This document shows positions 11,421 through 21,389 of a DNA stretch of 64,000 nucleotides, piece after piece. The notes under the pieces are model-generated. The model was not told the DNA's origin. It worked only from the letters and a program-made list of their open reading frames with translations, and did no database searches. Each line of letters begins with the position of its first letter. The first letter of the stretch is position 1. The DNA lies in NCBI GenBank assembly GCA_023375785.1, contig SZWC01003890.1:62001-126000 (forward strand). Reading direction: 5' to 3'. Made by a program: the position numbers and the translations under genes. This DNA is from Penium margaritaceum. Lineage: Eukaryota > Streptophyta > Zygnematophyceae > Desmidiales > Peniaceae.

Positions 11421-14400
11421 CTGTCCATCTGTCCCTTGCTCGGCTCCATCAATGCCTTGGAGCTCACCCTTCCTGCATAATGCAAGTCGCTCTCCAGCGG
11501 CTTGGTCATGCAGTCAACAAGCATGCTTTTCGTTCCGTAGTGCTGCAAGTCCACTACGTTCTTCATGACCAGGTCACGCGAGTAGTGGTAACGTATGTTG
11601 ATGTGCTTCATTCGCCGGGAGATGATCTTGTCTTCAGCCATCGAGATGGCGCTCATGTTGTCCAGGTGTACGACCGTGGCATCCTTCTGTGGCACTGTCA
11701 TTTCGCCAAGCAGGCTGCGGAGCCATTGAGTCTCCTTGCACACCTCAGACAAAGCAACGTACTCTGCCTCAGCCGTGGACACGGAAACACAATCATGCTT
11801 CCTGTTGGCCCATGACATGGCAGCGCCATTCAAGATGCACACGTATCCAGAGGTGGATTTCCTATCGTCAAGATTTCCTCCCCAGTCAGCGTCGGTGCAG
11901 CACTTCAGACAAAGGGGGTCCGTTCCTTCTTGGCCTCCAAGGACGAGGCCCATGTGACGTGTCTTCTGCAGGTAGCGAAAGATGCGCTTGACTGCCTGCC
12001 AATGTTGTGGCCCAGGGTTGGCCACGAATCTGCTCACTTGTCCCACAACATAGCAGATGTCCGGACAAGTCCCTACCATGGCGTACATGATGCTACCCAC
12101 GGCGAACTGGTAGGGGATGTCTTGCATCTCCCTTGGCGACATGGAGGCCTTCAGCTTTGTGACGGTCGTCATTGGGGTGCTGACAGGTTTGCAGTCTTCC
12201 ATGTGGTGGCGCTTCAGTACCTCACCATTGTACTTGGTTTGGTTGAGTTCGATGGTGCCTGCTACTCGGTTGCGGTGGATGGCAATCCCGAGGTAGTACT
12301 CGAGAGGACCCATGTCTTTCATCCTGAACCTTTTGCTGAGGTCAGACTTCAGCCCATCCAGCAGCTCGACCGAAGACGAGCAGATGATCAGATCATCCAC
12401 GTACAGCACAACCAGCATCAGCCCTCTCCCATCATCGCGCACGTACATGCTCGGGTCATTTTGGCAAAGCGCAAAGGAGAGGCCGGTCATGAAACCGTCC
12501 ATCTCTTTGTACCACATCCTTGGGGCCTGTTTCAGCCTGTAGAGCGCTTTCACCAACTTGCACACCTTGCCCTTGGGAGCTTCGACTCCTTCGGGCACCT
12601 CCATCAGCACTTCCTTGTCAAGCTTCCCATAAAGGAAAGTTGTCCTGACGTCCATCTAGTGTATCTCCAAGTTCTTTGTGGCAGCAATGCCAAGGAGAGA
12701 AAGGATGGAGGCAAAGGTCATGACGGGCGCGAACGTCTCATCGTACTCGGAGCCCGGGCGCTGAGAGAACCCCTTAGCCACTACCCTTGCCTTGAACTTG
12801 TCGATGCTGCCGTCTTGCTTCTTCTTCACTCGGAGGACCCACTTGGATCCCACCACGAGGGCCTTGTCGGGTCTATCCACCAGCACCCACGTGCCGTTCT
12901 TGGCAATGGATGCGAGCTCGCTATCCACTGCCTCCTTCCACTTGGCCGCATCTGGGCCATTCATCGCCTCCGCCACTGTGGATGGCTCTCCCTGAGCCAT
13001 GCACGACCAGCTAAGGCCGGTCCAATCATCCTCATACTGCAAAGGTGCTCTCTTTGGTCGCAAACTGCGCCGGGGTAGTGGTGCCGCATCTTGCTTTGGT
13101 GCTGGTGCTTCCACAGGTGGTGGTTTGTCGTCGTCGTCGTCGTCAGAAGAGTCGTCAGACTCCAAGTCAGACTCGGAAGCCTCAGACGCCTCGGTATCCG
13201 CGTCCATGTCAGATGCAGCATCATCCTCCGCAGCCACTCTCCCATTCCCACCACCTGCTGGCAAAGCGAGCCAGTTGTCGGTTGCTTGGTCTCCGGACTC
13301 AAGCAACACTATGCATTCTCCCGCTTTGGGAGTGAGGGTCGGGTCCAGCACCTCTCCCTTTCCAAGGGTGCGTTCTCCGAACACGACATCGCGGCTCCTC
13401 ACAAGCTTGCCTGCTGCCTGGTCCCAAAGCCGATAGGCTTTGTGTGACGTGTCGTACCCAACCATGATGCACTTCTTGGCGCGTGCGTCGAGCTTGCCTC
13501 CACCTTCTCTTGACAGGATCTTCACCCATGCAGTTGACCCGAACACCTTCAGATGAGATGCATTGGGTTTCTTTCCCGACCATGCTTCCTGTGGGGTCTT
13601 CAGCTGCTTGTTTTGCTCCTTTCCACGCTTCCGCAAGGCGGTCGCTGGTGTGAGGTTCACGAGGTAGCAAGCCGTTGTTGCTGCTTCATCCCAAAAGCGA
13701 GGTGGGAGCTTGGCGTCGAAGAGCATGCTTCGCACCATGCCGAGTAGGGTCTGGTTTATCCTCTCGGCAACGCCGTTGCTTTGGGGGTTGTAAGGGGTAG
13801 TTTGCTCATGGCGGATGCCATGATGCTTGAGCCAAGGCTTGCATGCCTTGTACTCACCCCCGTTGTCACTTCGGAGCGCCTTCACCTTCTTGGACGTTTG
13901 CCGCTCCACCATGGCGATGAACTCGAGGAGCTTCTCCTTGACCTCTCCCTTTGTTTTGAGGAAGTAGATCCACAACTTGCAGCTGTGGTTGTCAATGAAG
14001 GTCAGGAAGTACTTGCTTCCTCCATTAGACATTGTGCGGAAGGGTCCACACACGTCACTGTGTATGAGTTCCAAGACGTGCTCCGCTCGTTGACCTCCTC
14101 TCCCAAACAGCTTCTTCTTTGTCTTCGCTTGGAGGCATGGTTCACACAATGTACACCCTTCGCCATGCTTCATGATGCACCCTTCCATTCCGCGGACTAC
14201 CTCTTGCTCCTGCATCTTTTGCAGCGTGCTGTTAGCCACGTGGCCAAATTGCCGGTGCCACAGCTGAGCATCAGTGTCCTTGGTTGATGTGGTGGCCGCA
14301 GCGGCCGCCGGTGGTGTATCCTTCGGCTCCGGTGCCACTATCTTGGTGGCACATGCGAGTCCCTCATCCAACGCCTTGGTGACTTTGATTTGAAGCACGT

Positions 14401-14660
14401 AGAGGCCGTCGACTCTTGGAACTTGAAGCATGAGGTTGTCTTTGGTGTACAAAATCAGGATGTCCTCGTTTTTTAGGGCCACCGCTTCCTTGTTGGTGAA
14501 CACCACTGTCATGTTGTTGTCGGTGATTTGTGAGACGGACAGCAAGTTGGCTGCAAAGGAGGGCATGTACACCACCTTTTGAAGGTTNGGCCATGGAGAC
14601 AAATCCACCCTTCTCTTTTGATGAGTGGTGGTTGGTGCCCGAGTCAAGGGCGAATGCCCC
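11403..14660 (-). pseudogene. Element A pol: protease end, integrase, RT, RNase H
   Basis: Ty1/copia polyprotein region on the minus strand. GAG-pre-integrase 'LWHRQFGHVANSTL' is near 14.2 kb. The integrase core follows, with 'IHSDVCGPF', 'RSDNGGEY' and 'NPQSNGVAERINQTLL' (about 13.75-14.1 kb). An acidic, D/S-rich linker follows near 13.1-13.2 kb, then RT with 'LYVDDLIICSSS' (about 12.4 kb), then RNase H with 'CTDADWGGNLDDRKSTSGY' (about 11.85 kb) and the terminal 'DCMTKPLESDLH' block. Domain order (integrase before RT) defines copia. The catalytic motifs look conserved. A fossil with few breaks. Confidence 0.9.
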
Positions 14661-15551
14661 GGGCCTAAGGATCGCTGCGCCCTTCATGGGCAGCCCCCTA
14701 GCCATCATGTTGGTGAGCTCCTTCTTCTCCTTTCCACCTTTGTTCCCGCCTTCTCTCTTGGGACTACGACAGTCCCCAGCCCACTGCCCAGCCTTGCCAC
14801 AGTTGTGACAGTTGCCGGGGTTCTTGGAACTCTTTCCGCCACCATTGCCTTTCCCTCCACCGCCACCGCTTCCGCTGTTGCCTTGACTGGAGCGAGAGCT
14901 TGCACTTTGTCCACCAAAGCGAGAGGCATAGGCTGAGATGTTTGCCTCAGCGCCACTGCGTCGCATGGACTCGTTGCAGACGTGTTCGGCGACAGCCTCG
15001 TACGTCAGATCTGCCTCCTTCCAACCGCCAAATACGGTGATCAAGGACCCCCAGCTTTCTGGCAGCGCCATTAGAAGGATCATGGCACGCATGTTGGAGT
15101 CAAGATTCCATTCCATTTGCTGGACCTCTTGCAGCACGTTGTCCAACGACTGCAAAAATGCGGGTATTGATTCTCCTTCGCTCACCCTCATCGACATCAA
15201 CCGTTGGAAGATGAAGAGTCGGTTTGCTGGGGAATTCGATTCATGCACGTGTGCGAGTTTTGCGTAGGCCTCAGCAGCCAACGTGCATCCTGTGATGTGG
15301 GAGTGTTGAGTCTCGTTGATGGACATCACAAGAATGGCAAGAGCCATGTTCTTGTTCATCATCCATGCTGCAAGGTCAGCCGCATGCGTCGTCAAGGTCG
15401 CATCGGCTGGTGCTATCTCGGTCCCTTTTAGGATGTCGAGGTAGCCACGCACGTTCATGACAATCTCAAATTGCCATTTCCACAAGGGAAACCCTGTCCC
15501 CGTGAATTTGGACATACTCGCCTCAAGGCGGGCTTGAGTCGGATCCGCCAT
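14660..15551 (-). pseudogene. Element A gag and protease start
   Basis: Minus-strand gag beginning 'MADPTQARLEASMSKFTG' at 15551, with the UBN2/copia-gag type 'FPLWKWQFEI' and 'ILLMALPESWGSLI' segments, a glycine/serine-rich linker, and a CCHC zinc knuckle 'CHNCGKAGQWAGDC' near 14.78 kb. The protease motif 'ALDSGTNHH' (near 14.64 kb) follows. The single N at 14588 hides about 110 bp that the related element C still has. Confidence 0.88.
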
Positions 15552-15966
15552 TTATTTCGATTGCTCGTCTTTTCTGCTTCGCTGCTACTCTGCTTCGTTG
15601 AGGCAGATGAGGCTGATGAGGCTGCTGACTACAACCGTTGTCAAATTTGCAATTGGTTCTGTTGCATACCCCTCCCGCCAATTATCGCCTAAGGCGATGG
15701 TGTCGTCGTGAGAGAACGGACTCGGGGTCGTACCACCTTCTAAAACGGGGTAGAGCTTAATCCCGTTGGGGCTCGAGGGACTTGTCCAACATGGACAGAG
15801 CTGTTCCTTGTCCCCTAGTCCGCCACGTGCGCGCACCCTACCTGAAGAAGTCAATGGAGCCGATGGAGCAGATGGAGCCGTCCGATGATCGTGTCCCTGT
15901 TGTACCTATGCGCCCTGCAAGACCACGCACTAGTCGGTCTTGGAAGCGTGCCTTAGAACCAGAAGT

Positions 15967-15980
15967 GTGGGCCCATAACC
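15967..15980 (-). promoter_or_regulatory. Primer-binding site of A: initiator tRNA-Met anticodon arm
   Basis: Directly inside the 5' LTR the plus strand reads gtgggcccataacc, identical to the anticodon stem-loop of plant initiator tRNA-Met. The minus-strand RNA would pair with that internal part of the tRNA. This matches the half-tRNA priming established for Drosophila copia rather than 3'-end priming. Confidence 0.75.
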
Positions 15981-15983
15981 TTT

Positions 15984-16636
15984 TTTCAATGCGCTGGATA
16001 GCAACGGTCTAGAAAACGGGTCCCGACATGGGAGGCCGCCAACCGCTCTTGGTATTGCAACCAAGATAACATATCACCCTCGAACGAGGGATCCACACTT
16101 TAGGTTCGTTTGGTTTGCAACCTCACGAAGTCCGCATGTTGGTCTTTAGTGTCTACCTTTGGTTGGACACTCTGTCAGGAGTCTCAAAGGCAAGAACTGT
16201 AAATGGATGCATGCAAGATACAGGCTTTTATACTTGCAGAGCTTTGCTAAAGCTGCTGCTTGTAGTGGCTCCACTGGAGCCAACCTCAACATACATTCCT
16301 ACTTGGCGCGTCCTTAGACCGCCAAGTGTCATCCTCAAGGCAGGCTCTTGTAAGCTTCCTAGAGGCTTCCTTTCCCAGTTTTGGCCACAAAGAAAACTAC
16401 GGCCGTCGCGGGGTTTGATCCCGCGAACTCTCGTTTGAGACTCCGGTGCCTAATCAACCAAGCCAAAAAGGTATGGTTCCTATGATGAGCCATAGGGGAC
16501 ATACCCATTATGGGGAGTGCATTCCTGGCCCATCTCAGAACAGACCAAGGGGACATACTCCATAGAGCAGTGCATGCCTTGTCTATATGTGTAGCTAGCC
16601 AGCTAGGCAGTGGACAAGGTGCATACTATTTCAACA
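15984..16636 (-). repeat. 5' LTR of element A
   Basis: 653 bp, the partner of 10749-11402. It ends at 'tttcaaca' (16636), followed by the target duplication gtctt. The tRNA-like stretch is at 16400-16472; compared with the other LTR its T-loop has a few changes (gggtttgatcccgcg on the plus strand), but the B-box core remains. Confidence 0.9.
16400..16472 (-). promoter_or_regulatory. tRNA-like stretch in the LTR of A (5' copy)
   Basis: Counterpart of 11165-11236, with the same A-box-like and B-box-like elements. Being in the 5' LTR, this is the copy that would act on the element if the boxes work as a Pol III promoter. Confidence 0.55.
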
Positions 16637-16641
16637 GTCTT

Positions 16642-19591
16642 GAAATCCATCTGGTGGAATTCCATGTTCTTGGCAGCAGTAATGGCGAGCATTGAACGGA
16701 TGGAGGCAAACTTCACAACAGGAGCAAAGGTCTCATCGTACTCTGCACCAGGCTATTCAGAGAACCCCTTTGCTACCGCCCATGCTTTGTACTTATCTAT
16801 CTTGCCATCTGATTTTCCCCTTTACTTTCAGCAACCACTTGGACCCCACAACATAAGCCCTGGCAAGTCAGTCTACCAACACCCATGTTCCATTCTCCTT
16901 GATGGAGCTATGTTCACTACAAAGTAATTCATTTCACGCAGCTTAGTCAGGGTGAGTAAGTGCCTCTGTGAGGTCTGCTTCGTCGTTGATGATGGGACAG
17001 GCATCCTCCTCATGGTCTAGAGGATCAGATACGTCAAATTTGGAGTCCAATTCCTTTGACTCATCTTCATTAGCTCCTCTCCCTGTTGTAGTACCCAGCC
17101 CATGCCATTGTCCTGGTGCTTCATCTCACTCATGAAGGAGAGTAAGCCACTCTCCCTGTTTTGGAGTGTTCTTGAGTTTGAGAACCTCTACCTTACTCAC
17201 AGAACGTTTGTAGAAATCTACGTCTTTACTATGGATGACCTTCATCCCACATTCTATGAGCTCTGTGGCCAGTATAGTAGCCAATGAAAATACACCTTTG
17301 TTCCCTTACAACAACCTTTCCAGGGCCCTCACAAACTTGGACCTTGGCAATGCCGGTGCAACCAAACACCTTTAAGTAGGAGGCGTCCGGCTTCCAGAGG
17401 CATCTTCAGGTGCTATGTCTGCTTCTTCTTGCCTCTCCGTTGCAAAGCTGCTCCAGGTGTGAGGCTCACAAGATAGATAGTCGTAGGTGCTGCTTCAGCC
17501 TAGAAACTAGAAGGCAGCTTGGCGCCAAAGAGCATGCACCTTGTCTTGCCCAGGAGGGTCTGGTTCATCCTCTCTACTATGATGTTGCTTTGAGGTGAGT
17601 AGGGGGTAACTTTCTGGTGTTCGATTTCCTCTGTCTTGAGCCACTCCTTGGAGGCTTCGTAATCTCCCCCATTGTCTGTCCTGAATGCCTTCACCTTCTT
17701 TCTACTCAATTGCTCAACCATAGCGACACAGGCTTGCAAATATTCCTTCACCTCACATTTCTATTCAAGAAAGTATATCTGGAACTTGCGGCTCTTGTCG
17801 TCAAAGCATGAGAGAAAACATCGACAGCCTCCGTTGGATGGTGTGCAAAAGGGACCATACGCATCACAGTGGATGAGGTCGGGAGGTGCGAGAGCACACG
17901 TACCATTGCGCTTGAAGTGTTTCTTCTTGGCCTTGCCCTCAAGGTATGGCTTGACACAAGATCTTTGATCCCTCTGTCTTATCACCTAGTTCCATAAAAT
18001 GCACTAGCTCCTGCTTTTCCACGATTACCAATGTGCGATGAGCCATGTGCCCAAAGCGCATGTGACACAGGTTTTCAGAGCATGTGTGCTCGCTGGCATA
18101 AACAGCCACGAGGGCTGCTTTTTCTTCCAGTTTGGTTGCCCAATCTGCCACTGCTTCCGCTGCTCCAACATTCCCTTTGTCATCAGAGTCTATGTCGCTG
18201 CTCTCCTCATCATCACTCTCTGCCAAAGATTCAGCCTTTGATTTTGTCATCTTGGTCTGCAAGACGTATAGACCATCAATGTGGTGGACCTGTGGAACAA
18301 CCTTCTTGGCAGAGTAGGATGTGTTGATGTTGTTGGTAGGAAATATCACTCCTTCCCCCTCTATAAATACCATTGATGTGCCATGGTCAGTTACCGTAGA
18401 GACAGAGAGCAGGTTGGTTGTCAAGGACGCCAAGTATACTACCCCCTCTAGCTTGAGGTCGAAGTCTGTACCGTTGACACCCACAGTGACCAGCTTATTA
18501 CCAATCCACATAGCTGCCTCAACCTTGCCATTGGCAACTCTGAAGTTCTTTTTGCATGGATGAAGAAAGATTAAGTCTCTCTTTTTGTAAGTGGTGCACT
18601 CTTTTGTCTGTGAATCGAGGTTGTAAGCTCGTGGCCTGAGTATTGCCCCCCCCCCCCCCCNNNNNNNNNNNNNNNNNNNNNNNNNNNNNNNNNNNNNNNN
18701 NNNNNNNNNNNNNNNNNNNNNNNNNNNNNNNNNNNNNNNNNNCCCCCCCCCCCCCCAATGTTGGAGGCACACTCAACTATAAAGTTGTGGGATCCTTCTC
18801 ACCATTTCCCTCTCCCCATTCATCCATGTCTCCTTCCTCCGTCTTGGATTTCCTACACTCCCGAGCCCAGTGTCTAGCCTCGCCACAGTTATGGAAGCCT
18901 CTTTGGTACTTTGGACCCCTTCCACCATTTCTCGTGTTGTTTTTTCCCTTGTATCCAGAGGAGGAGGTATTGCGGAAGGTGTCGGTGCTCCGTGAGGCAG
19001 AGGTAGCCATGTTTTGCTTCACTACTTCTACTACGCATGGCTTCATTCTGCACGTATTCCAAAATGGTGTTGTAGGAAACTTGCTCTTCAGTCTACCCTC
19101 CAATTAGTGTGATCATGGAACCCTACCTCTCCGGCCACGTCATCTGAAAAATCATGGCCTGCATATTGGTTTTCAAGTCCCACCCCATGCCAGTGGCTGG
19201 TTGCAAGAGCATCTCAAACTTTTGCATAAGGGTGGATACATCTTCCCCTTCACCAAGCCTCATGCTGATGAGGTTCTGTAGAATGAAGAGAAGGTTGTCA
19301 TGTGAGGAGAAGAAAACCCTTGCCTAGTTTCATGTACGCTTCCGCTGCCACTCTACAAGCGTTGATGTATAAAAGGACTGAGGGTTGTATGGAGGACACA
19401 AGAACGGCGAGAGCCTTCTTGCTGCGCTTGACCCATGCCACAAGGTCATCACCCTCCTCCTTTCCATCAAAACATCCTAGCAAGTAGCTATCATCCATGA
19501 TGATTTCAAACTCCAACTTGCAGAAAGAAAACCCCTCTCCATCAAACTTAAGGATGGGAGAATGGTGCCCTGGTTCCCCTGTCCCCGCCAT
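16642..19591 (-). pseudogene. Element B: proximal RT, integrase, protease and gag remnants
   Basis: Continuation of element B to the right of A. From right to left: gag (about 18.78-19.59 kb, starting 'MAGTGEPGHHSPILKFDGEG', near-identical to the gag start of element D), a zinc-knuckle region, protease ('NLDSQTKECTT', near 18.6 kb), GAG-pre-integrase ('HMRFGHMAHRTL', near 18.05 kb), integrase ('FRTDNGGDYEASKEW', near 17.65 kb), and proximal RT near 16.65-17.0 kb. It is most similar to element D throughout. Many breaks; old. Confidence 0.82.
18646..18756. other. 82-N gap bounded by C homopolymers
   Basis: Fifteen C (18646-18660), 82 N (18661-18742), then fourteen C (18743-18756), inside the gag/protease part of element B. 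At the same place the related element D has only a few bases between 'cctgagtat' and 'gttggaggc'. The C runs are probably a sequencing or gap-closing artefact. Confidence 0.75.
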
Positions 19592-19900
19592 TTCTACAAC
19601 TATATCTACTACAGCTGCTCTACTTGTTGTTGATCCTGATGCACCTGTGTTTGAGGACGGTGTGAGCTGTTGGTGAGAAGAGGGAACTGCTTTCCCTGTT
19701 CACATTGGCCTTTGCGAGCAGACGTAGGATGATTTAGGCTGATGTAGGCTGATGTCAGATCCCAAGGCCGAAAGGTGCATATGTGTTGTATTCCCTAAAT
19801 GGTAATATTGACCTGCAAACAGAAAAGTTAGACAAGAGAGAAGGTGCTTTCAGTGCTTGTGACCTAACGGTTCCGTGTGTGAAGCTTATCAAACCAGAGG

Positions 19901-19916
19901 CATGGGCCCATAATCC
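19901..19916 (-). promoter_or_regulatory. Primer-binding site of B
   Basis: The plus strand reads catgggcccataatcc just inside the 5' LTR. This is the initiator tRNA-Met anticodon-arm sequence with about two changes, consistent with the age of this copy. Confidence 0.65.
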
Positions 19917-19918
19917 TT

Positions 19919-20572
19919 TGTTAGCTATTGAGCTAGCCACCTCTGGCAGAGAAACCACAAAACCAAAAGGCTCACAAAGGTTTTTACATCTTCTTCCTTT
20001 GAAGGCATGTTTCATGCACCCTAAACTTAATCAGGCATACACCTCACCTTCAAGAGCACTAACACCTTATTCTTACATCTCAAGAAGAGTTCAATTTGTT
20101 TTTACACAATAGAGCATCAAGCAATGTTTGAATTCATCAGAATGCCAGACAAGTCCTTTTGTAGCTTTTTGTCCAGTCCTAGAGCTCAAAAGCACATTCC
20201 TGAGAAGTGGCCTGACCCTGTCACATCACAAATAGACTTTTACTGTGGGCTTGACACATTAGGATCCTAGTGCCAAGGTGACACACCAACCATGTAGCTT
20301 CCAAGATACTATGGACTTTCTTTCTTGGAAGCTTCCATTACATCCAAGATGTGAATGGTGCCAGGAATGAACTCATGACCTCTCAATTGGCCGGATCAAC
20401 AAAATGGCCAAGTTAGCCATTCACCCAGATGGTGTTCTCACAGGTCATATCTCACATGAAACATAGCAAAGTTGATTCACCCTACAATGGATCCAGGGGT
20501 CATATCACCACAAGGGACAGAGCATTCCTGATCTGCGCTACAACACTGAACAAGGGCAAAACATATTCAACA
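19919..20572 (-). repeat. 5' LTR of element B
   Basis: 654 bp from 'tgttagctattgagc' to 'acatattcaaca'. Same family as the LTRs of element D (653 bp). It contains the 'cacaaaggtttttaca' block near 19973 and the tRNA-like stretch at 20350-20426. Confidence 0.85.
20350..20426 (-). promoter_or_regulatory. tRNA-like stretch in the 5' LTR of B
   Basis: On the minus strand GTGAATGG (20417-20424) can pair with CCATTCAC (20351-20358), forming an acceptor-like 8-bp stem around the module. Inside are TAACTTGGCC (A-box position), AGAGGTC and GAGTTCATTCC (B-box position). The 3' LTR copy (9003-9082) has the better B box, GAGTTCGATCC. Not a standard tRNA fold throughout. Confidence 0.5.
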
Positions 20573-21389
20573 TTAAGGACCACCTTGTTGTTGATGTTAC
20601 TAGAGACCTCATGGCGGTTTTGTGGACATATGCTTTTGTCATTGCTGTGTTGGCCTGAGGGTGCGTGTGCACCCTGGAGGGTCCCTAGCAGTGGCTGGTT
20701 CACACCACCAACTGTTTTTGGAGAGACTGAAACTGTGGAGCCAACTGGTTCCAAGGATGGCAGAAACTGGTCAGAGAGTGTGGCAATAGTTTTGGCCTGA
20801 ATTGACTGGAAATAAACTCTTGATCAAGGATCACAAGTAGCGGAATTTTATAGCCACTGATATCAGCTTTCTAGAACACCAAAGCATGCCAGATTTGAAG
20901 CTTCCTAGCAGATTATATGTCTATTGGTAGAATTTTATAGCCACTGATATCAGCTTTCTAGACTGTCTATTGGTAGGCTTTCCTTTTTCCCACATAGGAA
21001 GGCATCCCTTTCCTCCTCTATAATCTTCTGCCCCTTCCTAGATTCCTCAGCTTGCTTCTAGTAGGAGGGAAGGTGTCCAGAAGACCAAGACACATCTAGA
21101 TGTCTTGTAGGACAGGTCACCCCTTCTAGAAGGTGTGCCACCTTCCTGGACCTTACCCTAGCCTTCTAGAAACTTAAGGAGGAACTCTAGAGGTTGAGCT
21201 AGCTTCCTGGCACCTGTTTTCCACGTCCATTGAGGCAGGGTAGAAATTGATCTTGTGGGACTTGAATCCAGGCCCCTACCTCTAGAGGTGGACACCATTA
21301 ACCACTAAGCCACTTGGGCTTGTCTTTTTGGTGTTCCTTTTTGGATTCACTCCTGCCATGTTGATGAGCATCTCTCCGACATGCTAAGC
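20573..21389. other. Spacer with a direct repeat; possible decayed LTR
   Basis: A roughly 40-bp sequence (attttatagccactgatatc...) occurs near 20841-20876 and again near 20933-20966. The stretch lies just beyond the 3' side of the minus-strand gypsy remnant and contains a tRNA-like sequence near its right end, so it may be that element's decayed LTR. No LTR ends are visible. Confidence 0.35.
21250..21325 (-). ncRNA. tRNA-derived (SINE- or LTR-type) sequence
   Basis: On the minus strand: AAGTGGCTTAGTGGTTAATGG (a strong A box, TGGCTTAGTGG), then AGAGGTAGGGGCC, then GGATTCAAGTCC (a good B box) at tRNA-like spacing. The acceptor ends do not pair convincingly and no anticodon can be assigned safely. 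It is probably the head of a tRNA-derived SINE or a module in a decayed LTR, not a working tRNA gene. Confidence 0.5.

Larger units (their letters stand above)
10749..16636 (-). mobile_element. Copia element A, nested in B
   Basis: Minus-strand Ty1/copia with LTRs at 10749-11402 and 15984-16636 and a perfect 5-bp target duplication gtctt (10744-10748 and 16637-16641). It sits in the RT region of element B. Gag lies at about 14.65-15.55 kb and pol at about 11.4-14.65 kb. The LTRs differ by roughly 3-4% by eye, so it is much younger than B. The coding body is largely readable, with about two or three breaks, one of which coincides with the single-N assembly join at 14588. Confidence 0.93.
8575..20572 (-). 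mobile_element. Copia element B (old, split by element A)
   Basis: Minus-strand Ty1/copia fossil with LTRs at about 8575-9234 (3') and 19919-20572 (5'), interrupted by the whole of element A. Sequence on both sides of A (9235-10748 and 16642-19918) reads as a single copia body: RNase H and distal RT on the left, then proximal RT, integrase, GAG-pre-integrase, protease and gag on the right. Its LTRs are of the same type as those of element D. The two LTRs of B differ at about one site in five by eye, so it is old. It carries more than ten breaks. The outer left boundary is approximate and no target duplication was found. Confidence 0.85.

Noticed and set aside
11930-13078. Long plus-strand open frame of 382 codons
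   Set aside because: It is antisense to the integrase-RT part of copia element A, where codon bias leaves the complement open. Shadow frame.
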